Source: Aurantiochytrium sp. KH105 (lineage: Eukaryota > Sar > Bigyra > Thraustochytrida > Thraustochytriidae). Taken from it: 64,000 nt of DNA. Position 1 is the stretch's first letter, and every line of letters begins with the position of its first letter. The notes under the pieces were generated by a model, which saw nothing but the letters and a program-made list of their open reading frames with translations, was not told the DNA's origin and ran no database searches. Where the stretch lies: contig BGKB01000062.1 of NCBI GenBank assembly GCA_003116975.1, positions 1 to 64,000 of the forward strand, written 5' to 3'. Made by a program: the position numbers and the translations under genes. Below, piece by piece: positions 1 through 8,164 of this stretch.

Positions 1-1041
1 GGGGGGGCAGCAAAGGGGTGTGACTATTTCCCCCTCGTCTTTGTTGAGCCACAGGACGCCTGCAACGAGAACCTCGTGACAACCTTGCCAAAGCGCATCG
101 TTGGCGCCTTTGCTGTTGTCCAGCGAGGTGGGTGTTCCTTCCAGCGCAAGGTAAAGACCATGGAGCTTCTTGGCGCGAGTGCTGTTCTCGTCATCAATTC
201 AGAGGATCGTCTTTTTCGTATGGAGCCCGACGCCTTCGCACTGGAAGACCTCTCGCTTCCTGTGGCCATGATCTCAGCGCCAGATGGCAACGCGCTTCGA
301 AAATTACAGTCGCATCGTCTCATGGATTTGGACTTGCGCATTCGCGCCAAGCTTGTGGCTTCACAAGACTGCGCTGCCATAGAAAGGGAAAATCTAGCAC
401 TTGCCGCGGCCAAGGCGCGAGGGGACAAGTCATTTTTCCGCACGCAGGGTGCTTTGCGCGAGACTGATCTGAGTGAAGCAGGCCATCATCGTTTTGGGGC
501 TCTGGCGCCTGCCGGGGCCTTTGTGCTCGACAACGGCTCGGATCGCGTGTTTGACTTTATTACCGCCGCGTACTCGGCTCCTCTCCCCGTTGGGCGCGAC
601 CTCGCGGCAAGTCCCGAGCTTCAAGTGGACGGGTGTGTGCTTGTTGCACAGGAAGATTCGGACGACGTCCAATATCGTCGAATTTTGCAGCTACAGCGTC
701 GTCAACCCGGACTTCAGTGCGTCATTGTGGTCTCGCGCGACTCCCGTGTCCATCGCCTTGACGCAAGGCTTCCTAGCGAATGTCGTGCGGCGGTCTTGAT
801 GATCTCAGCCACTGCAGGGAGACACATCCGGGCCTCGCCGTCCTGCAAGCTTCAGCTCGAGCCTTCGCACTCGGTATGGCATCGATGGCAAGAACTTCAG
901 ATCTTTGAAAACCCAGCGCGGTGGCCGTCTGCGCCATCTGCTCGACGGCGTCTTGCCAGTAGGCTCGCTACTCGAACTGCGTCCTCTCCGTGCAGGTCGG
1001 TCTATGTACAAGCCATCTTGCCCCCCGATACTGTATTTTAG
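1..1041 (+). CDS. PA-domain protein, 5' end cut by window edge
   Basis: Frame 1 is open from base 1 to a TAG at 1039-1041, so the true start lies upstream; about 346 residues are visible. The first ~100 residues form a protease-associated (PA) domain: a Cys-containing lead (DACNENL), then VQRGGCSFQRKV, then the LLGASAVLVIN strand, the usual PA core. PA domains are found in secretory-pathway proteins: peptidases, vacuolar sorting receptors, membrane RING proteins and some EDEM-type GH47 mannosidases, where PA sits near the C-terminus. A C-terminal PA domain would suit an EDEM-like protein acting in ER quality control, but no glycosidase sequence is visible, so this is inference. The last ~100 residues are Arg/Ser-rich and look unlike a domain; a missed intron near the 3' end is possible. 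No transmembrane helix is seen in the visible part. Confidence 0.6.
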   Translation, partial: GGAAKGCDYFPLVFVEPQDACNENLVTTLPKRIVGAFAVVQRGGCSFQRKVKTMELLGASAVLVINSEDRLFRMEPDAFALEDLSLPVAMISAPDGNALRKLQSHRLMDLDLRIRAKLVASQDCAAIERENLALAAAKARGDKSFFRTQGALRETDLSEAGHHRFGALAPAGAFVLDNGSDRVFDFITAAYSAPLPVGRDLAASPELQVDGCVLVAQEDSDDVQYRRILQLQRRQPGLQCVIVVSRDSRVHRLDARLPSECRAAVLMISATAGRHIRASPSCKLQLEPSHSVWHRWQELQIFENPARWPSAPSARRRLASRLATRTASSPCRSVYVQAILPPDTVF

Positions 1042-2260
1042 CTGCCTGCATGGTCCTCGTAGGCCAAGGCCCCCAAACCAATTTTAAGTTTAAAAAAAAA
1101 GATGAACAACATGTGAAAGCAGAAACTTGTGCATTCGAGTAGCAGGTACAATTTTCCGTACTACGCTTTTCTTGTAGATTCTTTCCTTCTGCTCATGTCT
1201 TCTCCCGATTTTCTCTTCCCTTCCCAACTTGTGTATAACCGTTTTCCGTTGCCATCGCAGGCTCTCGTCACAGACTTGCTGTGAAAGAAAAAGATCTCCT
1301 TTGCCGCACTTTTCATCCCTGTTCATGGCATCTCGTCCCATTCGCACCTGGTATGCGCTCTCATGCCTGCCAGGCTGAAACATGACTCGAAAGGACGCTC
1401 GTGGTAGCGCCACCACACGGCCAAAAACTTTTCTTTTTTTTTCCTTCTCTCGCATGGTGCGACTAGCAGCAGACGTATAGGACTACGTGTGTCCAAGCGC
1501 GCGTGTCGTGTGTGCCCTGGCGTACGTATGCCCCCTGTGCGCCTGGGTCTCGTCTCGCGGCGCCCATTCCCTCTCCTGCCTCGCCGAAGAGCGACGGTCG
1601 TGGCCGCTCGTCCCTGGCGAGAACGGGCCTCGCGCCGCGCCGTCTCGCCTCGCCTCGGGCCCTCTCGCGCAGGCAGGCAGGCAGGCAGGCAGGCCTCTTC
1701 TGATGCGATCAGTCGTCTCGACTCGAGGCGAGGCAACAAATCCCAGGCGCGGGGCGTCCGCCCTCAAGCCTTGCGCCGAGGATTCGCCGAACTGCGGAAT
1801 GCGCGCATACTCCACTTGCGCGCCGCATTCCGCACTTGCGCGCGAGGGCGCCTGCTTGGCTTATCTTCCCTCCTTGGGCCCGCTCGCCTCTCGCGCGCCA
1901 GCGACAAAACCAAATCCGGCCCCCGACACCGAGCTAGCCAGCCAGGCGCCCGCCCGCCCAGCCCGCCCGCTCGCTCGTCACCGCGCGCGCGCGCGCAAGA
2001 GGGAGAGCGGCCGCGCGTCGCGTCTCGCGTCGCGTGGATTCGCGCGTACTCGCGCCGCTTGCTAGCTGGATAGCGAGCGAGCGGGGAATAGCAGCGCGAA
2101 AGACCAAAGCCGCGTCGCCGCGCTCGAGCGAGCCCAACCCGGCACGGCCTGCGCGGGCCTCTTTGTGCGCCCGGTATCCAGGGGGACCGGTGTACGAGAC
2201 CAGCGAGCGCACGTACGCCTGTGCGACCGCGCGTCCCAAGCTGACGACCGCGCAGCCAAC
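1042..2260. promoter_or_regulatory. Intergenic and promoter region upstream of PFKFB
   Basis: No supported gene lies here. The first ~400 bases are AT-richer and should hold the 3' UTR of the PA-domain gene. From about 1480 the sequence becomes very GC-rich, with a (CAGG)n tract at 1670-1694 and a (CG)n tract at 1982-1996. Two copies of CACTTGCGCG, the reverse complement of CGCGCAAGTG, start 20 bp apart at 1813 and 1833; the same motif recurs upstream of uS17, the PH-LIM gene and RING-Tubby 2. The overlapping long ORFs in 1487-2308 lie in all frames and reflect low stop density, not genes. Confidence 0.5.
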
Positions 2261-4435
2261 ATGAGCGGCGAGAATGGCAACGGCGGCAGTAAGCGCGCCA
2301 AGACCCATCGATCCATGGAGGCAGCGTGGTCATACCTGCTGTACCTCGAGGAGGACAATGCACAAAACCAGCAGAATGGCGGCAAGGACGACGGCAAAGA
2401 CGTCAAGTTGGAAATCACCGCCAACGGAATCACCCAAAAGAACAGCGACCCGACGCTCGAGGACAAAGCCAATGGGACCGGCAGCGGAGCGGCCGAGGCC
2501 GACGGCGACAGCAAGCCCGAGACCGACGAGATCCCCGTAGACCATCAACTGTTGCACCTCAATGACGGCGCCAAGCTCATCGTGTGCATGGTGGGCAAAC
2601 CGGCGCGCGGCAAAACCTTCTTGGCGGCCAAGCTCCAGCGCTACCTGGAATGGCTCGACTACCGCGTCAAGCACATTGACACCGTGGCCGTGCGACGAAA
2701 GCTCTATAGCAAGGTAGATCCAGACGATTTCTTTAATCCAGAAACCGAAAATACCAAGGCGCAGCGTCGCGCCGCTCACGAGGAGTCCCTCAAACAGGCC
2801 GTCGAGTGGCTGCAGTCCGGCGGTCAGGCCGTCATTTACGACGCAACCAACGGCACGCGTGAGCGCCGCAAGTGGATCTCCGACTATATCGAAAAGAATC
2901 TTGTTGACAAGACCTCGAACGAAACCGTCATGTCGCACCGCATCCTCTGGGTTGAGAGCGTCTGCGACAACGACGAGTTTATTGTGCAAAACTTTTTGGA
3001 GCTTCGCAAAAAGAACGCGGACTTTTGCGAGTTCAAGGACCTTGACGACGCAGCCGCGTCGGCAAAGTTCTTGAAAAAGCTCGAGTATTACGACGCCGAG
3101 TACGAGACGCTCGATGCTACGATCGAAGATATTAGCTTCATCCGCCTTCTCGATTTTGGACAATCTGTGCTGGTCAACAAGATTCACGGATTCATCGAGT
3201 CCAAGCTTGTCTCCTTTTGTATGAACATTCACATGGAGCCGCGTGTCATTATTCTCTTGCGGCACGGCCAGTCAGAGTTTAATGTCGAGGACCGCATCGG
3301 AGGTGATCCGGATCTCACCGACCATGGCAAGCTCTTCGCCAAGAATTTGGCAAAGTTTATTGATGCAGAAGCCCCGCACGGTCTCCAGCCCCGGGAAGCA
3401 GAGCTTTTGGACGAGGCAGAGGAGGCCGAGGCCGCCGCGGCCGCTGCTGCTGCTGCTGCTGCTACTGCTACTGCTACTACTTCCTCCTCCTCCTCCTCGT
3501 CCGCGGCGGCCACGCCTGCTGCTTCCGCGGACGCCAATGGCAATGAGCACGATGAGGATATGCGCGACGCAGCTTCGGAGGAAGTGGCGCAGCCTACCAA
3601 CCCGTACGGCTTTGATCCGGCAAAGGATCTTTTCGTGTGGACGTCAATCCTCCAGCGCACCTTGCAAACCGTGCGTCACATCAAGTGTCGCTCCACAGTG
3701 TCATGGGTCTCATTGTCGGAGATTGACGCTGGCGTGTGCGAGTGCATGACATACAAGGAGTTCCGCGAGCAGCTTGCAACGCAATTCATGAAGCGTCAAC
3801 GCAACAAGGCCACCTGGCGCTACCCTGGCGGCGAGAGTTACTTGGACGTCAAGAAGCGTCTTGAGCCCGTCATTTTTGAGCTCGAGCGTCAGCGCAAGCC
3901 TGTCCTTGTCTGCGCACATCGCGCCGTCATTCGCTGCTTGTACAGCTATTTTTGCGGCATTCCCATCACAAAGGCCCCCTTTCTGCCAGTCCCACTACAC
4001 ACGGCGCTCGTGCTCACGCCTACCTCGCATGGGTGGACCGAGACGCGAACGCCCATCGAGCCCAGCGTTGGCGATCTTGGCGCACACGAGCTCAAGAACA
4101 AGGATCACGACGTTCACGCAGCTGCCGCCAAGATCCGCAAGTCGCAGGCAAAGAAGCGTCGACTCGAGCTTCAGGCGCGCCAGGACGCCTCCGAGGCTGC
4201 GCGCGCCGCGCGTCAAAAGCTCAATGCTGACGAACAGGGCACGGCTGCGACGAATGGTTCTTCGTCTTCGTCTTCGTCTTCATCGTCGTCGTCCTCTTCT
4301 TCTGCCGTAGCCCCACCATCAGCAGAAGCAAATGCAGACTCTGCTCCGGCTGAGGCTGCGTCTGCGTCTGCAGCTGCAGCTGCTGGCGCTCCCACATCAT
4401 CGTCGTCATCATCATCATCATCATCATCATCATAA
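2261..4435 (+). CDS. PFKFB: 6-phosphofructo-2-kinase/fructose-2,6-bisphosphatase (bifunctional)
   Basis: This enzyme makes and degrades fructose 2,6-bisphosphate, the cytosolic regulator of glycolysis against gluconeogenesis. The ATG at 2261 (context CCAACATGA) is the first in frame and gives 724 residues, longer than the usual 450-550. The kinase half has the Walker A loop GKPARGKT (112-119) and the YDATNGTRERR motif (~193-203). The phosphatase half has LLRHGQSE (catalytic H335), RIGGDPDLTDHG, TSILQRTLQT, EIDAGVCECMTY and AHRAVIRC with the second His at 553. RHGQSE has Gln where animal enzymes have Glu. About 70 low-complexity residues (Ala, Thr, Ser, acidic) are inserted in the phosphatase domain between the RHG helix and the TSILQR strand. 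A Ser/Ala-rich tail closes the protein. Both active sites appear intact. Confidence 0.96.
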   Translation: MSGENGNGGSKRAKTHRSMEAAWSYLLYLEEDNAQNQQNGGKDDGKDVKLEITANGITQKNSDPTLEDKANGTGSGAAEADGDSKPETDEIPVDHQLLHLNDGAKLIVCMVGKPARGKTFLAAKLQRYLEWLDYRVKHIDTVAVRRKLYSKVDPDDFFNPETENTKAQRRAAHEESLKQAVEWLQSGGQAVIYDATNGTRERRKWISDYIEKNLVDKTSNETVMSHRILWVESVCDNDEFIVQNFLELRKKNADFCEFKDLDDAAASAKFLKKLEYYDAEYETLDATIEDISFIRLLDFGQSVLVNKIHGFIESKLVSFCMNIHMEPRVIILLRHGQSEFNVEDRIGGDPDLTDHGKLFAKNLAKFIDAEAPHGLQPREAELLDEAEEAEAAAAAAAAAAATATATTSSSSSSSAAATPAASADANGNEHDEDMRDAASEEVAQPTNPYGFDPAKDLFVWTSILQRTLQTVRHIKCRSTVSWVSLSEIDAGVCECMTYKEFREQLATQFMKRQRNKATWRYPGGESYLDVKKRLEPVIFELERQRKPVLVCAHRAVIRCLYSYFCGIPITKAPFLPVPLHTALVLTPTSHGWTETRTPIEPSVGDLGAHELKNKDHDVHAAAAKIRKSQAKKRRLELQARQDASEAARAARQKLNADEQGTAATNGSSSSSSSSSSSSSSSAVAPPSAEANADSAPAEAASASAAAAAGAPTSSSSSSSSSSSS
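4390..4434 (+). repeat. (TCA/TCG)n microsatellite coding the poly-Ser tail
   Basis: A trinucleotide TCA/TCG tract encodes the C-terminal serine run of PFKFB and ends directly at the TAA stop. A second Ser-coding tract lies at about 4258-4302. Length variation in such tracts would change only the tail. Confidence 0.8.
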
Positions 4436-4744
4436 ACAAACCATCTCATTTTATTTGTGCTTTGCTAATGTGTTGCCACGGGGGGGGCGGATCTTTCTCT
4501 CTTCCGGGGTTACACTTTGTCGCGCTGTCTCTCAGCCTGACTCGGAGCCGAGCATTTTTTTTTTTTTGAGGGGGGGGGGGGGGTCCTCCTTTCCTCAGTG
4601 CTCGAACCCCCCTTTTTGGGCCTCTTTTCTTTTGCTTTTGGCCTCTTTGCCTTTGGCGCCACTCACGCGAGCGAGACGACTCGAAAGAGGACGGGAGCCA
4701 AGACCAAGTTCGCGGGCAACGATACGGGCATCGGGAGCGAAAAG
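4436..4744. other. Intergenic PFKFB-METTL5 with homopolymer runs
   Basis: This short same-strand spacer must hold the PFKFB 3' UTR and the METTL5 promoter. It contains a T13 run (4555-4567) followed almost at once by a G14 run (4570-4583). No gene is seen. The frame upstream of METTL5 is open back to 4598 but its first codon is GTG, not ATG. Confidence 0.6.
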
Positions 4745-5584
4745 ATGAAGCTCAAGCAGCTAGAGAGCGCCTTGAGCCATGTCGAGCCCTTTCGCGAGCC
4801 GCGCTGGGACCTCGAGCAGTACCCCACGTCGGCACACATTGCCGCGCGCATCCTGTACACGGCCGACGCCTCCTTTGACGACATCGAGGATAAGACGGTG
4901 CTCGACCTGGGCTGCGGAACATGCATGCTGGGTATTGCTGCCCAGATTCTAGGCAGCGCCTACACGCTCGGTGTGGATCTCGATCCGAATGCGCTCGCCG
5001 TGGCCGTGGACAACATCGAGGAGATGGAGGTCGACATTGATCTCATCAACGCCAACGTGCTCGATGGCTCGCTTCCGCTGCCTGCGGCAAGTTTCGATAC
5101 GGTCGTGATGAACCCTCCCTTTGGAACGCGCAACAAGGGCGCAGATGTTGCCTTTATTGAAACAGCCTTGCGTTTGTCGCGCAAGGCCGTCTACTCGCTG
5201 CACAAATCTTCCACGCGCGACTTTCTCCAACGCAAAGCCAACAAGGATTGGGAAGTTTCGTTCGAGGTCATTGCTCAGCTTCGCTTTGATATTCCCAAAA
5301 TGTACAAATTCCACAAGAAGCAGTCTGCCGACGTCATGGTCGATCTGATTCGTCTTTGCAAACCCGACCCGAAACCTGACAGCGAGCCCAAAGCACCAGC
5401 ACCAGCTGTAGGAGCGACGGCTGCGACGGCAACGACAGGGTCTTTGCCTTCCCAAGCTCCCGAGCCTGCTCCGCCAACGCCCACACCATCAGCCACGAGC
5501 GAGCGCGTTGCCTCGCTTTCAAACGAAATCGATGCGCTCGCCCTTGATCAGAGTCAAAATGACGCAAGTGATGTCGCCAAATAG
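4745..5584 (+). CDS. METTL5: METTL5-type 18S rRNA N6-adenosine methyltransferase
   Basis: METTL5, with TRMT112, methylates one adenosine of 18S rRNA to m6A. The 279-residue product follows human METTL5 closely: KQLESALSHVEPF and LEQYPTSAHIAARILY at the start, the SAM-binding motif DLGCGTCMLGI (54-64), the acidic end of strand two (GVDLD), the catalytic NPPFGTRNKG (123 on), then AVYSLHKSSTR and YKFHKKQSADVMVDLIRL. Human METTL5 ends about there; here a Pro/Ala/Thr-rich tail of ~70 residues is added. The ATG at 4745 (context AAAAGATGA) matches the family N-terminus and is the first ATG in frame. It is convergent with THG1, 443 bp away. Confidence 0.95.
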   Translation: MKLKQLESALSHVEPFREPRWDLEQYPTSAHIAARILYTADASFDDIEDKTVLDLGCGTCMLGIAAQILGSAYTLGVDLDPNALAVAVDNIEEMEVDIDLINANVLDGSLPLPAASFDTVVMNPPFGTRNKGADVAFIETALRLSRKAVYSLHKSSTRDFLQRKANKDWEVSFEVIAQLRFDIPKMYKFHKKQSADVMVDLIRLCKPDPKPDSEPKAPAPAVGATAATATTGSLPSQAPEPAPPTPTPSATSERVASLSNEIDALALDQSQNDASDVAK

Positions 5585-6027
5585 GGCTGTCTCGACTGTT
5601 CGCGCATTGTCGACCAGCAAGGAAACAAGAGAAAAAAAAAATCATTGAAATGAAAGAAAAGACAGAGGCAGAGAATGAAATTGAAAGAGAAAGAGAAAGA
5701 GAGGAAAGCAAAAATGTGTATCAATCGAAATGGTTTCAACCTCGTAGATCCTGTCACGCCCAGTGCCAGTGTCTATCCCTCCGAAATTTTAAAATCAAAA
5801 ATGTTGACGCTTCTGTGTCGCGATGACGCGCATCGCACGAGTGGAGAAAGGAGAACAAAAAAAAAAGCGAAAAAAGGGGAAGACGGAGTCTCGGCGGCAT
5901 GAATGTTTTGATCCATCCTTCCATGCATCCAGCCATCGATCCAGATGTCATCCATCTTTCCGTCCTCCACTGCGCCTCCTTTCTTCATCGTTTCGTAATG
6001 CGTCCGTGTCTTGCAGTTCGCCGTCGT
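5585..6027. other. Convergent 3' region METTL5/THG1
   Basis: Both flanking genes end here, so it should hold two 3' UTRs. It is AT-richer than neighbouring promoters and purine-rich, with GAAAGAGAAAGAGAAAGAGA-like stretches around 5650-5710 and A-runs near 5631 and 5859. No ORF in it has support. Confidence 0.5.
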
Positions 6028-6894
6028 CTACGCGTCCTTACCAAGGACCTCTTCCCAAAAGGTGTCCTGGATAATGTCCTCGTGAAAGACGCGAATCACG
6101 CGCTTGAGCCGCGTCTTCTTGGCAGGCGGCGACCGACCCAGGTCAGAAGCAGAAGCGTGTTTTTCGGAGGCATCGCTCGTCGCCGAGACCTTGGCAACAG
6201 CTTCTTCCTCGGCGCGTACCGCCGACGGGATCGGGACCGGGTGCATGACGCGACGCAAAACGGATCCCTTTCGAAACTGCGCGGGTTCGTTGTTGTAGTT
6301 AATGCCAAAGCTCGAAAACATGATTTCGTGCTTGTCCTGCGAAAGTGTTCCCGAGAGCTCGGCCTCGGCCTCGGCCGGCGTGCGCGCGCCTTGGTGCACG
6401 AGCGCCCAAAAGGCCGTATTGAAGAGATTGTTAATGTGGCAGTCCGCTTGGCGCCAGCGAAAGTAATCTCGCATGCTCTTGTCCGTCGGGTATAGCACAA
6501 TGCGCGCGTCGAATTGCGGCGGGCCCTGCAGCAGGGTCTGCGGAAAAAAAGTGGCCCAGTGGAAGACGTAGGCGGACGAAAAGAGAGACACTAGCAACGA
6601 GAGGATCTTGGCTTTGCGTCGCTTGAACACCACGGCGTCGCGACGAAATACGAAACTGAACTCGTCGCTCTGTCCGTATCCGAGGGCGATCTCCCCAAAC
6701 TCCTCCATTACCGCCACACCACACCGGTTCATGAGGTCGAGCGCACGCTTATCGTTGGGCTTGACGAGGTCATGCGCCTTGGTGAACTTGGTGAATCCGC
6801 GTCCATCCAGTCTCACCACAATATACGTGCTCGGCAGGCACACGTCTCCCACGTCCTCAAACTTGCGGACGTATTCAAAGCTCGTGTGCGCCAT
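6028..6894 (-). CDS. THG1: tRNA(His) guanylyltransferase
   Basis: THG1 adds the G-1 residue to tRNA(His) by 3'-5' polymerisation, needed for histidyl-tRNA synthetase recognition. The 288-residue protein aligns end to end with human THG1L: SFEYVRKFE start, VVRLDGRGFTKF with metal-binding D30 and G31, KPNDKRALDLM, YGQSDEFSFVF with D77 and E78, FDARIVLYP, WRQADCHINNLFNTAFWAL, and INYNNEPAQFRKGSVL. All catalytic carboxylates are present. The C-terminal ~50 residues (Ala/Glu-rich, then a basic segment) go beyond the conserved core. The start context GACGAAGATGG is good and the stop is TAG. It diverges from the CNNM gene across 1,270 bp. Confidence 0.97.
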   Translation of the reverse strand: MAHTSFEYVRKFEDVGDVCLPSTYIVVRLDGRGFTKFTKAHDLVKPNDKRALDLMNRCGVAVMEEFGEIALGYGQSDEFSFVFRRDAVVFKRRKAKILSLLVSLFSSAYVFHWATFFPQTLLQGPPQFDARIVLYPTDKSMRDYFRWRQADCHINNLFNTAFWALVHQGARTPAEAEAELSGTLSQDKHEIMFSSFGINYNNEPAQFRKGSVLRRVMHPVPIPSAVRAEEEAVAKVSATSDASEKHASASDLGRSPPAKKTRLKRVIRVFHEDIIQDTFWEEVLGKDA

Positions 6895-8164
6895 CTTCGT
6901 CCTGGCCGCTGCGCCTCGCGGCGCTGCGCGTTTTGTCGATCCTTAGTCGTCACTCATCTCATCTCCCTCCTCACCTGCCACTGCTTTTGTTTATTGCTAA
7001 AGGACTTATACTTGGTATTGGTATAGGTCTTTTACTCTTAGACTGCATGCCACTCCCAACTTGGAGGACTGTGGCCCGACGATCACAGCACTGCCATCTT
7101 GCAGGCGCTGGCCATGTTTTCAAGTTATATGCTGTTGATTGGTGGAATCCCTCCGCCAGCTTTGGAAGCCCTGGCCTATGCCCTGGTGACTCTGCTAGCC
7201 GCTGCCGCAGCCGCCAGCCACAATCTCCATGATGGCTCCCCATTCACTTTGCTGCTGGCTGGTGCTGGCGGATTTTCTCTCAACGAAACTCGTGGCCAGT
7301 CTGTTGGTCGTGCAGCTGCAGCCCGCACGGCGTCTCATCTCGGCCCTACCGCCATCATGATCAGCTGTGGCTGCAGATGGACGACGATTACGAATCCAAT
7401 CTCTCCCGTGTCTGCAGTTAGTTATACCTTCTTCTCTCTAAAATCCGGGTTCACAGGGTTCACAGGGAACCCATCCCAATCTGCACGCTGCAGCTGGCTG
7501 CTCGTCCTGCCGTGCCGCTTGCATTCGCATTGGCAGTCGCACTCGTATTGGCAGTCTCAGTCGCGCGGGCTCTCGCCCTCCGGCTGACCGGCCTCCGAGA
7601 CGAGACGAGCCGAGCCCGGCCATGCGAGTTGCGCGACTCTCCGAGCTCCAAAGCCAAACAGCGAGCGAGCAGTCTCCTACTGCTACTAGTAGGCCTAAAA
7701 AGAAAAAAAAAAAGCAGTGCAGGCAAAGCCAGCGCTGGCGCCAGCCTACCGGCCAGCACCGCCGGCGCCGCTGGAGCAAGGCGGCGGGGAGGCAGCAGAG
7801 CAGAGCGGGTGTGGGCTGGGCGCGAGGAAGGCGGCGCGGGCGCGAGGAAGCGGCGGCAGCGGAGCGGAGCCGCGCCGGAGAGCGAGGAGCGCGAGGGGAG
7901 AGCAGCTGAGCCGCCGTGGAGCATTCCCTTCGCTCGTTCACTCATTCATACACCGAACGCAAGCACGCAAGGAAGCGGGGAGGCGAGGAGGCGAGCGAGG
8001 AAGGAACCAAGGCCGCGCGGCAGACGAGACAGACGGCGAAAGCGAGAGCGAGAGCGAGAGCGAGAGCAGAGCAGAGCAGAGCAGAGCAGAGCAGAGCAGA
8101 GCAGAGTAGGCGCACCGGGGCCGAGCGCGAGCGCGAGAGCGAGAGCGAGCCGCACTCCCAGTGA
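6895..8164. promoter_or_regulatory. Divergent promoter region THG1/CNNM
   Basis: No supported gene. A 162-codon frame at 7099-7587 with a hydrophobic start was considered and rejected. The CNNM-proximal part is GC-rich and purine-biased and carries two stacked microsatellites just before the CNNM start. Confidence 0.5.
8042..8105. repeat. (GCGAGA)n followed by (GCAGA)8
   Basis: A hexamer tract of GCGAGA units (about 8042-8065) passes directly into eight exact copies of the pentamer GCAGA (8066-8105). The block ends 59 bp before the CNNM start codon, so it probably lies in the 5' UTR or core promoter. Confidence 0.85.

Noticed and set aside
2330-3265. 311-codon frame on the - strand inside PFKFB
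   Set aside because: Antisense shadow: in GC-rich genes the opposite strand often stays open. The + frame has clear PFKFB motifs.
4598-4744. N-terminal extension of METTL5
   Set aside because: Starts at GTG, crosses T-rich and G-rich spacer sequence, and is absent from the family.
7099-7587. 162-codon + frame between THG1 and CNNM with a hydrophobic start
   Set aside because: No family, mixed codon use, and the translation turns into His/Ser/Gln low complexity.
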